Shown: positions 36,163 to 45,889 of the stretch, piece by piece
How positions within the stretch are numbered: position 1 is the stretch's first letter
How the letters are laid out: each line of letters begins with the position of its first letter
DNA from: Dyadobacter sp. CY326
GTDB taxonomy: Bacteria > Bacteroidota > Bacteroidia > Cytophagales > Spirosomataceae
Length of the DNA: 64,000 nt
Direction of reading: 5' to 3'
Assembly (NCBI RefSeq): GCF_021390515.1
Contig: NZ_JAJUXI010000008.1
Coordinates: 1 to 64,000 of the forward strand
Notes under the pieces: model-generated
What the model saw: only the letters and a program-made list of their open reading frames with translations
Database searches by the model: none
Told to the model about the DNA's origin: nothing
Position numbers and translations under genes: made by a program

Positions 36163-39100
36163 ATGAGAAACGGTTTACGACAAAATTACGCTGCAGCGCT
36201 TAGCCGATGGCTGTTAATGCTGACAATTACATGCTTTACAGCGCATCAGGCAATGGCCACATTTCGGGCCGAACAGCAAGTGGCAGGAAAGGTCACGGCG
36301 GAAAACGGCGAAGTGCTCCCCGGCGTGAATGTTACATTGAAGGGTTCAAGCATTGGAACAACAACGGACACAAAAGGTGAGTTTTCAATCAATGTGCCGT
36401 CTGAAAGCAGCGTCCTTGTATTCAGCTTCATCGGCTATGGCAGACAGGAAGTTGTGGTGGGCACCCAAACACGCATTGACATCAAGCTTGCAATGGAAAA
36501 TCAGGCCTTGGAAGAAATGGTTGTGATTGGTTACGGCTCCCAGAAAAAGTCTTCGCTTACCGGCGCAGTCTCATCGGTTTCACCAAAAGAACTTACTGCG
36601 CTCCCTGTGGTCAGTGCGGAGCAGGCTTTACAGGGTCGCGTTCCTGGCGTCCGGGTGGTGAATAACGGAAGTCCGGGCCAAACGCCGATTGTGCGTATAA
36701 GGGGGATCGGTTCCATAAATTATGCGTCCGGACCGCTTTACGTGATTGATGGAATTCCAGCTGGGGATTTGAATAACCTCGATCCAAAAGACATTGAATC
36801 ACTGGAAGTTTTAAAGGATGCCAGTTCTGCCGCGATTTACGGCTCGCGCGCGTCCAACGGCGTAATCATTATCACCACCAAAAAAGGTTCAAGCGACGGA
36901 AAGCTGCATGTTAACTTTGACACCTATTTTGGAACACAATCGGCTTGGAACAAGCTGGATTTGCTGAATACAGATCAATACAAACAATATGCGACGGCTT
37001 TGCTCGGGGCCGCAAACATTGCTTTACCGGGCAGACTTTCGAACCTGGATCAGCCTGTTTATCAGGGCGCGACGCAGACATTCGCACAGACAAATACAGA
37101 TTGGCAGGATGTCCTTTTCAGAAAAGCGCCGATCCAGCAACACCAGGTTTCGATCAGTGGGGGAAACAACGTTTCGCGCTTTTTCACATCTGCGGGATAT
37201 TTCGATCAGGAGGGAATTCTAGTTGGGACCAATTACAAACGCGCCAATTTCCGCGTCAACTCCGATCACCAGGTCACCAAATTCCTTAAAATCGGACAGA
37301 CATTGACATTCTCTTATGACAAAAGTCGCGGCGAACAAGGTTTTGGCGGTGGTCGGACGCTCGTTATGCAGGCGATTCGCAATCTGCCATACTGGCCTGT
37401 GACCGATCCTACAAAGCCAGGCGGTTACAGCTCACCCACAGCCGCCGACGGAAGTGATCCGGACAACCCGCTGCGCATTGCCGAAATGGACATTACAAGA
37501 AACCAGAAAATCAAGTTGTTGGGATCCATTTTTGCAGAGGTTAACCTGACCAGCTTCCTTAGATATCGTTTCAGCTTCGGTGCTGATGTGGTTTCTGCTC
37601 TGAGCAATGAACAATTCCCGATCTATAATGATGGTTATAAATCCCGGACGCAATTCGAGATCCGCAATGGCCGTACAAACTTCTATTCGCCTGTTGTGAC
37701 CAATCAGTTGACATTCGACAAAACTTTTGGCAAACACCAATTGAATGTGACCGCCATTGTTGACAAGCAAAGTTTCCGTTCCAACACGCTCAATGGTTCG
37801 GGTTACAGGCCTAATAATGACATTGACCAAATGCAAGGCGTGTCTAATCCAACGGCGACGAGCTCACTGGACGAAAGCACACTCATTTCTTATGTCGGTC
37901 GTTTGAATTATGAATACAGCGGCAAATATCTGCTAAGCGGCTCCATTCGCCGCGACGGTTCTTCACGGTTTGCGCCAGGAAATAAATGGGGAACATTCCC
38001 ATCGCTATCCATCGGCTGGCGTATTAGTGAAGAGGAATTCCTGAAAAGCATTCCTGCCATTTCCGAGCTGAAAATCAGGGCCAGTTATGGTCAAACAGGC
38101 TTTAATGGAATCGGAAGTTATGCGTGGCAGTCACTGGTTTCGGCCGATAATTCAAATTATGTTTTTGGTGGAAACAAGGCATTGGGATCTTATTTCAGTT
38201 CCCTGGGAAACACGCAGTTGAAATGGGAAAGCACGGACATGACCAACCTTGGAATTGACCTGGCTTTGTTCAACAACAGCGTAACATTCACCGCCGAACG
38301 TTACAACCGCAACACCGACGGCCTCTTGCTCGAAGTGCCGATCCCAAACTCGCTCGGCTATTCATCGTCCCCATTGTCTAACATTGGCAAGATGAAAAAC
38401 TGGGGTTATGAGTTTCAATTGGGTTACAATAAAAATGACGGCGATTTTAAATGGAATGCATCTGTTAACCTGGACATTACGCGGAACAGAGTGGTAAGTC
38501 TGGCGACGGAAAGTGCAACATTGTTTTCGGGCAAAAACGACGATTTCGGAGGATTTGATATTACAAAAACAGAGGCTGGCCATCCAATTCAATCTTTTTA
38601 CGGATGGAAAGTCGACGGCATTTTCCAAAGCGAAGCCGAAGTGAATCAATACAATGCACTGGACGGCGACGACAAGACGAAATATCAGCCAGCAGCAGCG
38701 CCCGGCGACATTCGGTTCCAGGATTTGAATGGGGATGGCAAGATCGACGCGAGCGACCGCCAGTATCTGGGCAGTTTTATTCCAAAGTTCAGCTACGGAG
38801 GCAATTTTGGCGGAAGCTTTAAAGGTTTTGACTTTACTGTCTATTTGCAAGGCGTTCAGGGCAATAAGATTTACAATGGAACCAAAGTAATTGAACAAGG
38901 CATGCTGCGGTTGTTCAATGCAGGAACCGATGTGCTCAATGCCTGGACCCCATCCAATACGAACACGGACGTGCCCCGCGCCATCAGCGGCGACCCCAAT
39001 AACAACAGCCGCACGAGCGATCGCTTCATTGAAAACGGTTCCTATATGCGTGTGAAAAACCTGAGCATCGGCTACAACCTTCCTTCTGCCGGGCTTTCGG

Positions 39101-39306
39101 CGCTGACCCGGAACACCATTACAAAAGCGAGAATCTATGTGTCAGCGACGAACCTGCTTACGCTCACCAAATATTCCGGACTTGATCCAGAAATTGGAGT
39201 AAACGGCTCATCCACAGCAACGGGAACGCAGCTTATCAACGGCATTGATTATGGCATGTATCCACAGCCCCGGACGCTGCAAGTTGGATTAAGTTTTGGA
39301 TTTTAA
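36163..39306 (+). CDS. SusC/RagA-family TonB-dependent transporter
   Basis: A 1047-residue outer-membrane transporter. After a signal region come a carboxypeptidase-D-like domain (GKVTAENGEVLPGVNVTLKG to FSFIGYGRQEVVV), the SusC signature EEMVVIGYGSQKK, and a plug with PVVSAEQALQGRVPGVRV and GSINYASGPLYVIDGIP. A long beta-barrel ends in an aromatic residue (LSFGF). It imports an oligosaccharide or similar ligand with its SusD partner. The ATG at 36163 is preferred over 36079 because MRNGLRQNYAAALSRWLLM starts a usual SusC leader. It overlaps no neighbour and is followed by susD after 19 nt. Confidence 0.95.
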   Translation: MRNGLRQNYAAALSRWLLMLTITCFTAHQAMATFRAEQQVAGKVTAENGEVLPGVNVTLKGSSIGTTTDTKGEFSINVPSESSVLVFSFIGYGRQEVVVGTQTRIDIKLAMENQALEEMVVIGYGSQKKSSLTGAVSSVSPKELTALPVVSAEQALQGRVPGVRVVNNGSPGQTPIVRIRGIGSINYASGPLYVIDGIPAGDLNNLDPKDIESLEVLKDASSAAIYGSRASNGVIIITTKKGSSDGKLHVNFDTYFGTQSAWNKLDLLNTDQYKQYATALLGAANIALPGRLSNLDQPVYQGATQTFAQTNTDWQDVLFRKAPIQQHQVSISGGNNVSRFFTSAGYFDQEGILVGTNYKRANFRVNSDHQVTKFLKIGQTLTFSYDKSRGEQGFGGGRTLVMQAIRNLPYWPVTDPTKPGGYSSPTAADGSDPDNPLRIAEMDITRNQKIKLLGSIFAEVNLTSFLRYRFSFGADVVSALSNEQFPIYNDGYKSRTQFEIRNGRTNFYSPVVTNQLTFDKTFGKHQLNVTAIVDKQSFRSNTLNGSGYRPNNDIDQMQGVSNPTATSSLDESTLISYVGRLNYEYSGKYLLSGSIRRDGSSRFAPGNKWGTFPSLSIGWRISEEEFLKSIPAISELKIRASYGQTGFNGIGSYAWQSLVSADNSNYVFGGNKALGSYFSSLGNTQLKWESTDMTNLGIDLALFNNSVTFTAERYNRNTDGLLLEVPIPNSLGYSSSPLSNIGKMKNWGYEFQLGYNKNDGDFKWNASVNLDITRNRVVSLATESATLFSGKNDDFGGFDITKTEAGHPIQSFYGWKVDGIFQSEAEVNQYNALDGDDKTKYQPAAAPGDIRFQDLNGDGKIDASDRQYLGSFIPKFSYGGNFGGSFKGFDFTVYLQGVQGNKIYNGTKVIEQGMLRLFNAGTDVLNAWTPSNTNTDVPRAISGDPNNNSRTSDRFIENGSYMRVKNLSIGYNLPSAGLSALTRNTITKARIYVSATNLLTLTKYSGLDPEIGVNGSSTATGTQLINGIDYGMYPQPRTLQVGLSFGF

Positions 39307-39325
39307 CTTATCATTCGAAATAGAG

Positions 39326-40867
39326 ATGAAAAGAAACATCATCATTGCCTGCCTCTTAGTCCTCGGCATTGCATTCTCATGTAACGAGGACGTGCTGGAT
39401 AAGACCAACCCAAACGGCGTCACCGTTGACGGATATTACAAAAACGGCGCTGAACTTTCGAGCGGTGTCACGAGTGTTTACTCCATGCTGAAATCGAATA
39501 ACCTGGTTGCCCGCGAATGGTTTTTCCTGCACGATCTGCGCAGTGACGACATGTCTGCGGGTGGCGGCCAGCTAGAAACGCCTCGTAATCAATTGCTTCT
39601 GGGCACGCATGACACGGGAAACTCTGTTTTAGGAACCGTTTGGCTTGCATATTACAGGCTCATTCACCGTGCCAATGCCGTGGTCGATAACTCCGGAAAA
39701 GTGACGGACATTGCCGATGCAGACAAAGCACGCCTGCTTGCGGAAGCGCGTTTTTTGAGAGCATACGCCTATTATGAGCTCGTGAGCATGTGGGGTAGCG
39801 TGCCGCTTTACAAAAATTACGTTCAAACGGTCGACGGAAGTTTGCCGAAATCATCCGATGCTGATGTGTATGCCTACATTACGACGGAATTGTCTGAAAT
39901 CCAGGCTGCACTACCCGCAACATACGATGCCGGAAACCAAGGTCGCGTCACAAAAGGCGCTGCTCAAATGTTGCTGGCGCGCGTTTACATGCAGCAAGGC
40001 AATTATCAAAGTGCCAAAACGGAGCTGATGAAAGTTTACGATTCCAAATTGTATGCGCTGGTCGACAACTATAATGATAACTTCCTTGAAGAAACGGAAT
40101 TCAATAAGGAGTCCATTTTTGAAGTTAATTTCTTCCCTTCCGGCGGCGTGTATAACTGGGACGGCGACGGCAATGGCCCCACGGCCGGGACTGAAACCGT
40201 GCGTACGCAGGAATATTCAGCCATCGGCTGGCGGAACGTGATTCCTTCAAACAGCCTTTTGAATGAATTTGAAAAAACAACAAACGGCGGCACCAAGACC
40301 GACCCCCGTTATCTTGATTCGTTTTATTTTACAGGTGAAAAGTATAACAATGGCGCTTCCACGCTTACTGACGGTCAGCAAAATGGCAATGCGTCGGTGG
40401 TGGATGGCGTAACGCAAAAGATCAGCTGGCAGAAATATTCGCTCATGTACAAAATGAATGAGTCTTTCCTGACAGGCGGGATTAACCAGCGCATCATGCG
40501 GTTTGCGGAAACCATTCTTTCATTGGCCGAAGTTGAAAACGAGCTCGGCAACATTCCGCAGGCTGTGAATTACCTGAACATGATCCGTGCCAGAAAAAGT
40601 GTGAGTATGCCCACATATCCAACAGCAAAATTCCCGGTTTCAACCAAGGATCAGGTGTTTGCGGCCATTGTGCACGAGCGCCGTGTAGAGCTCAACGGCG
40701 AGCAGATCCGCAACCGCGACATTGTGAGATGGCGGAAACTGAACAAGCTCAAAACAGAGCCGCTGGCTTATTTCCAGGCCAACAAACATGAGTTGTTGCC
40801 AATTCCACAGCAGGAGGTTGATAACAATGCGAAAATCGAACCGGGCGATCAGAATCCAGGATACTAA
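39326..40867 (+). CDS. SusD/RagB-family nutrient-binding lipoprotein
   Basis: A 513-residue surface lipoprotein with a lipobox (GIAFSC). It has SusD hallmarks: ARFLRAYAYYELVSMWGSVPLY in the TPR region, MLLARVYMQQGNYQSAK, ETILSLAEVENELGN, and the C-terminal HERRVELNGEQIRNRDIVRW. It closes over the SusC barrel to hand over ligand. The start at 39326 gives the lipoprotein signal directly; the frame from 39296 overlaps susC. The substrate cannot be read from sequence. Confidence 0.95.
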   Translation: MKRNIIIACLLVLGIAFSCNEDVLDKTNPNGVTVDGYYKNGAELSSGVTSVYSMLKSNNLVAREWFFLHDLRSDDMSAGGGQLETPRNQLLLGTHDTGNSVLGTVWLAYYRLIHRANAVVDNSGKVTDIADADKARLLAEARFLRAYAYYELVSMWGSVPLYKNYVQTVDGSLPKSSDADVYAYITTELSEIQAALPATYDAGNQGRVTKGAAQMLLARVYMQQGNYQSAKTELMKVYDSKLYALVDNYNDNFLEETEFNKESIFEVNFFPSGGVYNWDGDGNGPTAGTETVRTQEYSAIGWRNVIPSNSLLNEFEKTTNGGTKTDPRYLDSFYFTGEKYNNGASTLTDGQQNGNASVVDGVTQKISWQKYSLMYKMNESFLTGGINQRIMRFAETILSLAEVENELGNIPQAVNYLNMIRARKSVSMPTYPTAKFPVSTKDQVFAAIVHERRVELNGEQIRNRDIVRWRKLNKLKTEPLAYFQANKHELLPIPQQEVDNNAKIEPGDQNPGY

Positions 40868-40892
40868 TTTTTCCATCTTGTTACCCAATCGT

Positions 40893-40928
40893 ATAAATGG
40901 CACCGGCTCGTCCCCGGTGTCATTTATA
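40893..40928 (+). terminator. Hairpin after susD
   Basis: Arms of 14 nt at 40893-40906 and 40915-40928 pair with one G:T wobble around an 8-nt loop, 25 nt past the susD stop. No strong T-run follows, so it may attenuate rather than fully end transcription before the CRTAC1-type gene. Confidence 0.5.
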
Positions 40929-40951
40929 ATTTAAAAACTTGAAGCGCCTCC

Positions 40952-43900
40952 ATGAAAAAAACTTTCGTTGTCTCCGCTTTGCTGTTCCTGCTGGCGCAGA
41001 TCTTCTATGCTTGCAAGACCAAGACAGAAACGCTTTTCATTGCCCACTCTTCGGAAGAAACGAATGTTAAATTTATCAACACACTTACGCCCAATGACTC
41101 CATTAATCCCTTCACATTCACAAATTTTTATAATGGCGGCGGTGTAGGAATTGGTGATCTGAACGGTGACGGCAAGCCCGACATTCTCCTCGGCGGCAAC
41201 CAGGTCAGCAGCAAATTATACATCAGCCGAATTGATACAAGCGTGAACAAATGGGCATTTGAGGATGTAACTGAAAAAGCCGGCCTGACAACAACACGCT
41301 GGTGCACAGGCATTTCGATGGTCGATATTAATCAGGATGGCTTGTTAGACATTTACATCAGCGTAGCCAAACACATTAAAATGCCGGATTCCGAAAATTT
41401 GCTCTTTGTAAATCAGGGTAATGATGGCAGCGGCGTACCGATTTTTAAAGAACTGGCAAAAGCATATGGCTTGAACGACAATGCATTCACCACGCAAACC
41501 GCGTTTTTCGATGCTGATCTTGACGGCGACCTGGATGCATATTTGATGAACACGGCGCCGGATCTGCAAAACCCAAACTTTATTCGAAAAACCTACAACG
41601 ACGGGTCTTACCCAAGCACGGGCCGACTTTATCTCAATGAAGGAACCGCTGAAAACGGCATTCCAAAATACACCGACATCTCCAAAGAAGCAGGCGTTAA
41701 CTATGAGGGCTTGGGATTGGGTTTGGCGATAAGCGATTTAAACAAAGACGGTTATCCCGATATTTATTGTTCCAATGACTTCATCAGCAGCGACATTTTA
41801 TATCTCAACGCGGCGCAAAAGAATGCGCAGCCTCAATTTGAAAACAGCATCAAAACGGCAACTGCACACACGAGCCTGTTTGGAATGGGCGTCGACATTG
41901 CGGACATTAATAATGACACTTATCCCGATATTTTTCAGCTGGATATGCTGCCGGAAGACAATTTGAGACAAAAGAAAATGCTGGCCGGCCAGGATTACGA
42001 CAGAAAGGAAATGAGCATTTCAGATCAATATGGTTACCAATTGCAATACATGCGAAATATGCTGCAATTGAACATGGGGCCGGTTTCGAATAAAAATGAT
42101 GGCAAGGCTGCTGCACCCATGTTCTCGGAAATCGGGCTGGTGGCCGGCATTTCAAAAACCGATTGGAGCTGGGCGCCATTGATCGCAGATTATGACAATG
42201 ATGGTTTGAAAGACATTTTTATTACAAACGGTTACCGGCGCGATGTGACGGACCGCGATTTTATTCAGTCCAAAGAAGATTTCTCAGATTTTGGAACAAA
42301 CAATTTTAAACAGCAAAATGCATTGGAACTGATCCGGAAAGTGCCGGAAGTCAAGATTGCCAATTATGCCTACAAAAACGCAGGAAACTTAACATTTGAA
42401 AACGCATCAAAAAGCTGGGGACTGGATCAGCTATCTTATTCAAATGGCGCCGCTTATGCGGATCTGGATGGTGATGGAGATTTGGATTTGGTGGTTAATA
42501 ACATTGATTCAGAAGCATTTATTTACCAAAACAAGAACACCGAAAAAACGGCCGCGAATTACATTTCCATTTCACTGAAAGGTAAGAAAGGCAATCTCTC
42601 CGGCATCGGGAGCAAGGTTACCATTTGGCACGGCAAGCATGTGCAATATGCTGAAATGTTCGTCGCCCGCGGGTTTTTGTCTTCGGTTGAAACCGGCATT
42701 CATTTTGGTTTGGGGAAAACAAATGTGATTGACAGCATGCAGGTCGTCTGGCCTGGCGGGAAAACCCAGAAATTGTACAAGCTGAAAGTCAATCAGCGCC
42801 TGATCGTAGATCAAACGAAGGCCGAAATTATTCCGAAAAAGGTTGACCCAGTTGTCCAGGAAGCACTTTTTACAGATATAACCCCAGATCTGAAAGTGGA
42901 TTACGTGCATGAAAAATCAGGATTTATAGATTTTAAACAAACGGCTGCTCTACATAAAATGCTTTCAAAAAGTGGCTTTGCCCTCGCCGTCGCTGACGCA
43001 AACCGGGATCATCTGGATGATTTTTTTGTCGGATCAAGTTACCAGAAAGGAAAGCCCTGCATTTACTTGCAAAATGCTTCGGGCGGTTTTTCGAAGCGCA
43101 TAGTTGGCCAGGATTCTTTGCATGAAAACATTGCAGCAACATTCGTTGACGCTGACGGAGACAAGGATCAGGATCTGATTGTCGTTAACGGCGGCAACGA
43201 GCGACCCGAAAGTGATCAGTCTTTTTATGAAGTTCAGTTATTTATCAATGACGGAAAAGGAGATTTCAAATTGGCGCCGACCGGAAGTTTGCCTTCTGTT
43301 TTTTTGAGCGGATCGTGTGTAACTGCCAATGATTTTGACAAAGATGGCGATGCTGATCTGTTCATTGGTGGCAGAATGATCCCGGGAAAATATCCGTTGC
43401 CAGCTCGGAGTTACTTGTTGAGGAACGATTCCAGGTCCGGAAAAGCGCTGTTTACGGATATTACAAAAGCATATTGTCCCGAGCTGATGTCAGCGGGAAT
43501 GGTTTGTGCCGCACTTTGGGCAGACACGGATCAGGATGGCTTTGAAGATCTCGTGATCGCGGGGGAATGGATGCCGGTGCGTATATTTGAAAATCAGAAA
43601 AGCCGTTTCCAGGAAATGGCATCTTCCAAAACGAGCTTTGCACCTTACGCTGGCTGGTGGAACAATTTAGCGGCCGCAGATTTTGACCATGACGGGGACA
43701 TTGATTTTGTGGCGGGGAACGAGGGCATGAACACATTTTACCGCGCCTCGGAAAAAGAACCGGTGACGATGATCGCCAAGGATTTCAACAGTGACGGCAC
43801 ATTTGACCCATTAATGGGCTATTTTATCCAGGGTGTCTCCTACCCGAGCGTCCCGCGCGACGCATTGAACCAGCAGGTGATCCAGTTCAGACGAAAATTT

Positions 43901-44389
43901 CCGCATTACATCGATTACGCGAAAGTTACCTTTGACGACCTGTTGAGCGCTGAGGAGAAGAAAGACGCATATGCCGTGAAAGCGACCTATTTGCAAAGCG
44001 CTTACATTGAAAATCAGGGCAATGGCAATTTCAAGGTTTCGGCCTTGCCAATCGAAGCGCAGTTTGCACCCATATCCGGCATTGTGGTTCAGGATATAAA
44101 TGCGGATAAGAATCCGGATCTGATCTTGACAGGCAATTTTTATCCAAATGAAGTGAATATGGGCCGACAAGATGCATCCGTCGGCCTGCTTTTGCTCGGC
44201 AATGGCAAAGGGAATTTTGCGCCGCAAAGTCCTCAACAAAGCGGTCTGCTCATTCAGGGAGATGCTCGAAAAAGTGTCATGCTGCAAGCTGCGAATAATG
44301 AAAAATTACTGCTCACCGCAATCCATTCAAAGGGAATCACAGCCAATCGCATTAACCAGCGGAAAGTAAACATTGCCATGAAACCGTAA
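40952..44389 (+). CDS. Large CRTAC1-family lipoprotein with FG-GAP/VCBS repeats and ASPIC-UnbV domain
   Basis: A 1145-residue protein with a lipobox (IFYAC, C21). Residues about 60-520 hold Asp-rich Ca-binding FG-GAP/VCBS motifs (DLNGDGKPD, DINQDGLLD, DLNKDGYPD, DLDGDGDLD), probably a seven-bladed propeller. An ASPIC/UnbV domain follows at about 545-620 (GKHVQYAEMFVARGF, WPGGKTQ). A second repeat set occupies about 670-1110 (DADGDKDQD, DFDKDGDAD, DFDHDGDID). Surface-exposed binding or structural roles are typical. Its place after susCD suggests help in capturing or handling the ligand. The double propeller is longer than the common form. Confidence 0.88.
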   Translation: MKKTFVVSALLFLLAQIFYACKTKTETLFIAHSSEETNVKFINTLTPNDSINPFTFTNFYNGGGVGIGDLNGDGKPDILLGGNQVSSKLYISRIDTSVNKWAFEDVTEKAGLTTTRWCTGISMVDINQDGLLDIYISVAKHIKMPDSENLLFVNQGNDGSGVPIFKELAKAYGLNDNAFTTQTAFFDADLDGDLDAYLMNTAPDLQNPNFIRKTYNDGSYPSTGRLYLNEGTAENGIPKYTDISKEAGVNYEGLGLGLAISDLNKDGYPDIYCSNDFISSDILYLNAAQKNAQPQFENSIKTATAHTSLFGMGVDIADINNDTYPDIFQLDMLPEDNLRQKKMLAGQDYDRKEMSISDQYGYQLQYMRNMLQLNMGPVSNKNDGKAAAPMFSEIGLVAGISKTDWSWAPLIADYDNDGLKDIFITNGYRRDVTDRDFIQSKEDFSDFGTNNFKQQNALELIRKVPEVKIANYAYKNAGNLTFENASKSWGLDQLSYSNGAAYADLDGDGDLDLVVNNIDSEAFIYQNKNTEKTAANYISISLKGKKGNLSGIGSKVTIWHGKHVQYAEMFVARGFLSSVETGIHFGLGKTNVIDSMQVVWPGGKTQKLYKLKVNQRLIVDQTKAEIIPKKVDPVVQEALFTDITPDLKVDYVHEKSGFIDFKQTAALHKMLSKSGFALAVADANRDHLDDFFVGSSYQKGKPCIYLQNASGGFSKRIVGQDSLHENIAATFVDADGDKDQDLIVVNGGNERPESDQSFYEVQLFINDGKGDFKLAPTGSLPSVFLSGSCVTANDFDKDGDADLFIGGRMIPGKYPLPARSYLLRNDSRSGKALFTDITKAYCPELMSAGMVCAALWADTDQDGFEDLVIAGEWMPVRIFENQKSRFQEMASSKTSFAPYAGWWNNLAAADFDHDGDIDFVAGNEGMNTFYRASEKEPVTMIAKDFNSDGTFDPLMGYFIQGVSYPSVPRDALNQQVIQFRRKFPHYIDYAKVTFDDLLSAEEKKDAYAVKATYLQSAYIENQGNGNFKVSALPIEAQFAPISGIVVQDINADKNPDLILTGNFYPNEVNMGRQDASVGLLLLGNGKGNFAPQSPQQSGLLIQGDARKSVMLQAANNEKLLLTAIHSKGITANRINQRKVNIAMKP

Positions 44390-44521
44390 ATGTTTCGCCT
44401 CATCAAGAGAAGGTTAAGGCTCCTTCGATGCCAGAATATTTGATTCGAAGACTTGCATTTTGCGTAGAATAAGTTTTACTTAGACGTATAATGTCACCAT
44501 CCGTCTATTCAGCCGTCTGCT

Positions 44522-45862
44522 ATGAAAAAATTGCTGTGTTACTTTGTGCTTTTGAATGGCTTGTTTTTGGGATGCACCCGAGATTCAAGATATCTGCAAA
44601 TTCCGCCGCAGGGCGCACAACGGTTGGATGCACCTGATTTATTGAGGGGGTTTGGTGTAGTAGGAGCGGAAAAAGTCACTTATGATTCTGCACATAACGC
44701 CTATATGGTGATTTTTCCGCAATCCTTCAATGCGGAGGAAGCAGAGATCAAGCTGTTTTTGAGGCAAAAAGTGAAGTTATTAGACCAAGCTGGCAATACA
44801 ACAAATAACACCACCATTCGCTACCGATTTCAGGGCAATTCGCCCATGAATCTTTCATTAAAAGATACGTCAAACAGTAATTTTTGTTTCGATGAGATCT
44901 ATTTCAACTTTTCGGGCACGCCCAAAATTGAGCTTTTGCAGAAAGAAATTGATGTTAATGCATCGGGCATTCAATTGCCATTTCGGCTCGATTTCAAGCA
45001 GGGCAGCAATCCCGCGGCGCCTGGTTATGATGGTAATAAAATCAAAATAACCAATAAGAAAACCCGGATTTCGGAGGAAACATTATTTTACAAAGAAGAC
45101 CCGCGCATTTACCTGGCAAACACAACGGAGTTTATCACCAGCGATCCCTTATCAATCGAATTCAGCGTTTATAACCAAAATTCCGTTGTTTTTGAAGATA
45201 TCCGTTTCAACAGAGCAACGCCGATTGCGGGAGTCGCTGCAACGATGTTATTTCAATATATCCGCCAAGACACGATTGTCGCACATGGCGGATTTTTCTC
45301 ACCAGCCGAAAAATATTCAGTTTCCATATCCGGCGTTTCCCTTGCTGCTCCGATAACTGTTCCCGTGCGGATGACCGATGCCAGCACATTGAAACTCGAC
45401 AAAATTCCCGCCAACTTGCCGGATGGATCTTATTTACTGTCCTATTATGAAAAAGACAAGCCAATCGGAAAGGGCGCAGTTAACATTTCCAAATCAGTAA
45501 CGAATGTTTTGGAAAGCATCTGGAAAGGCGACCTTAATAAGAGCCTTGACCGGAATGTGGAACAGCTGAAACTGAAAAGAGGTGACTTTTTTTATGCCAA
45601 ATCAGCACCCTTGATGTTCATTTATCCGCAAGCTGCATTTAACGTAGATCACCTGCCCAAGCTGCGTCTTAAATCTGCCGGAAAGACAGCCGAACTTGCG
45701 CCCGAGCTCGCCGAATACAGCTGGGCAATCGCAGGAGCGCGATTTGCTGTGGGGAAATATACCATTCCAGCGGACTTGCCTTCGGGAGCTTACATTGTAA
45801 CAGGTCTTTATCCGAACAAAACAGAATCAAAACCTTACTGGTCAAGCATCGAAGTGGAGTAG
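44522..45862 (+). CDS. Hypothetical lipoprotein, beta-rich
   Basis: A 446-residue protein with a lipobox (LFLGC, C18). The rest is strand-rich and includes a repeated immunoglobulin-like layout in the C-terminal half (about 220-330 and 350-440, each ending in a PADLPSG/IPANLPDG-like segment). No enzymatic motif or named family is recognised. It lies 132 nt after the CRTAC1-type gene on the same strand and may belong to the uptake locus. Confidence 0.6.
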   Translation: MKKLLCYFVLLNGLFLGCTRDSRYLQIPPQGAQRLDAPDLLRGFGVVGAEKVTYDSAHNAYMVIFPQSFNAEEAEIKLFLRQKVKLLDQAGNTTNNTTIRYRFQGNSPMNLSLKDTSNSNFCFDEIYFNFSGTPKIELLQKEIDVNASGIQLPFRLDFKQGSNPAAPGYDGNKIKITNKKTRISEETLFYKEDPRIYLANTTEFITSDPLSIEFSVYNQNSVVFEDIRFNRATPIAGVAATMLFQYIRQDTIVAHGGFFSPAEKYSVSISGVSLAAPITVPVRMTDASTLKLDKIPANLPDGSYLLSYYEKDKPIGKGAVNISKSVTNVLESIWKGDLNKSLDRNVEQLKLKRGDFFYAKSAPLMFIYPQAAFNVDHLPKLRLKSAGKTAELAPELAEYSWAIAGARFAVGKYTIPADLPSGAYIVTGLYPNKTESKPYWSSIEVE

Positions 45863-45889
45863 GCGCTGGAATGGTGACATGAACGAAGT

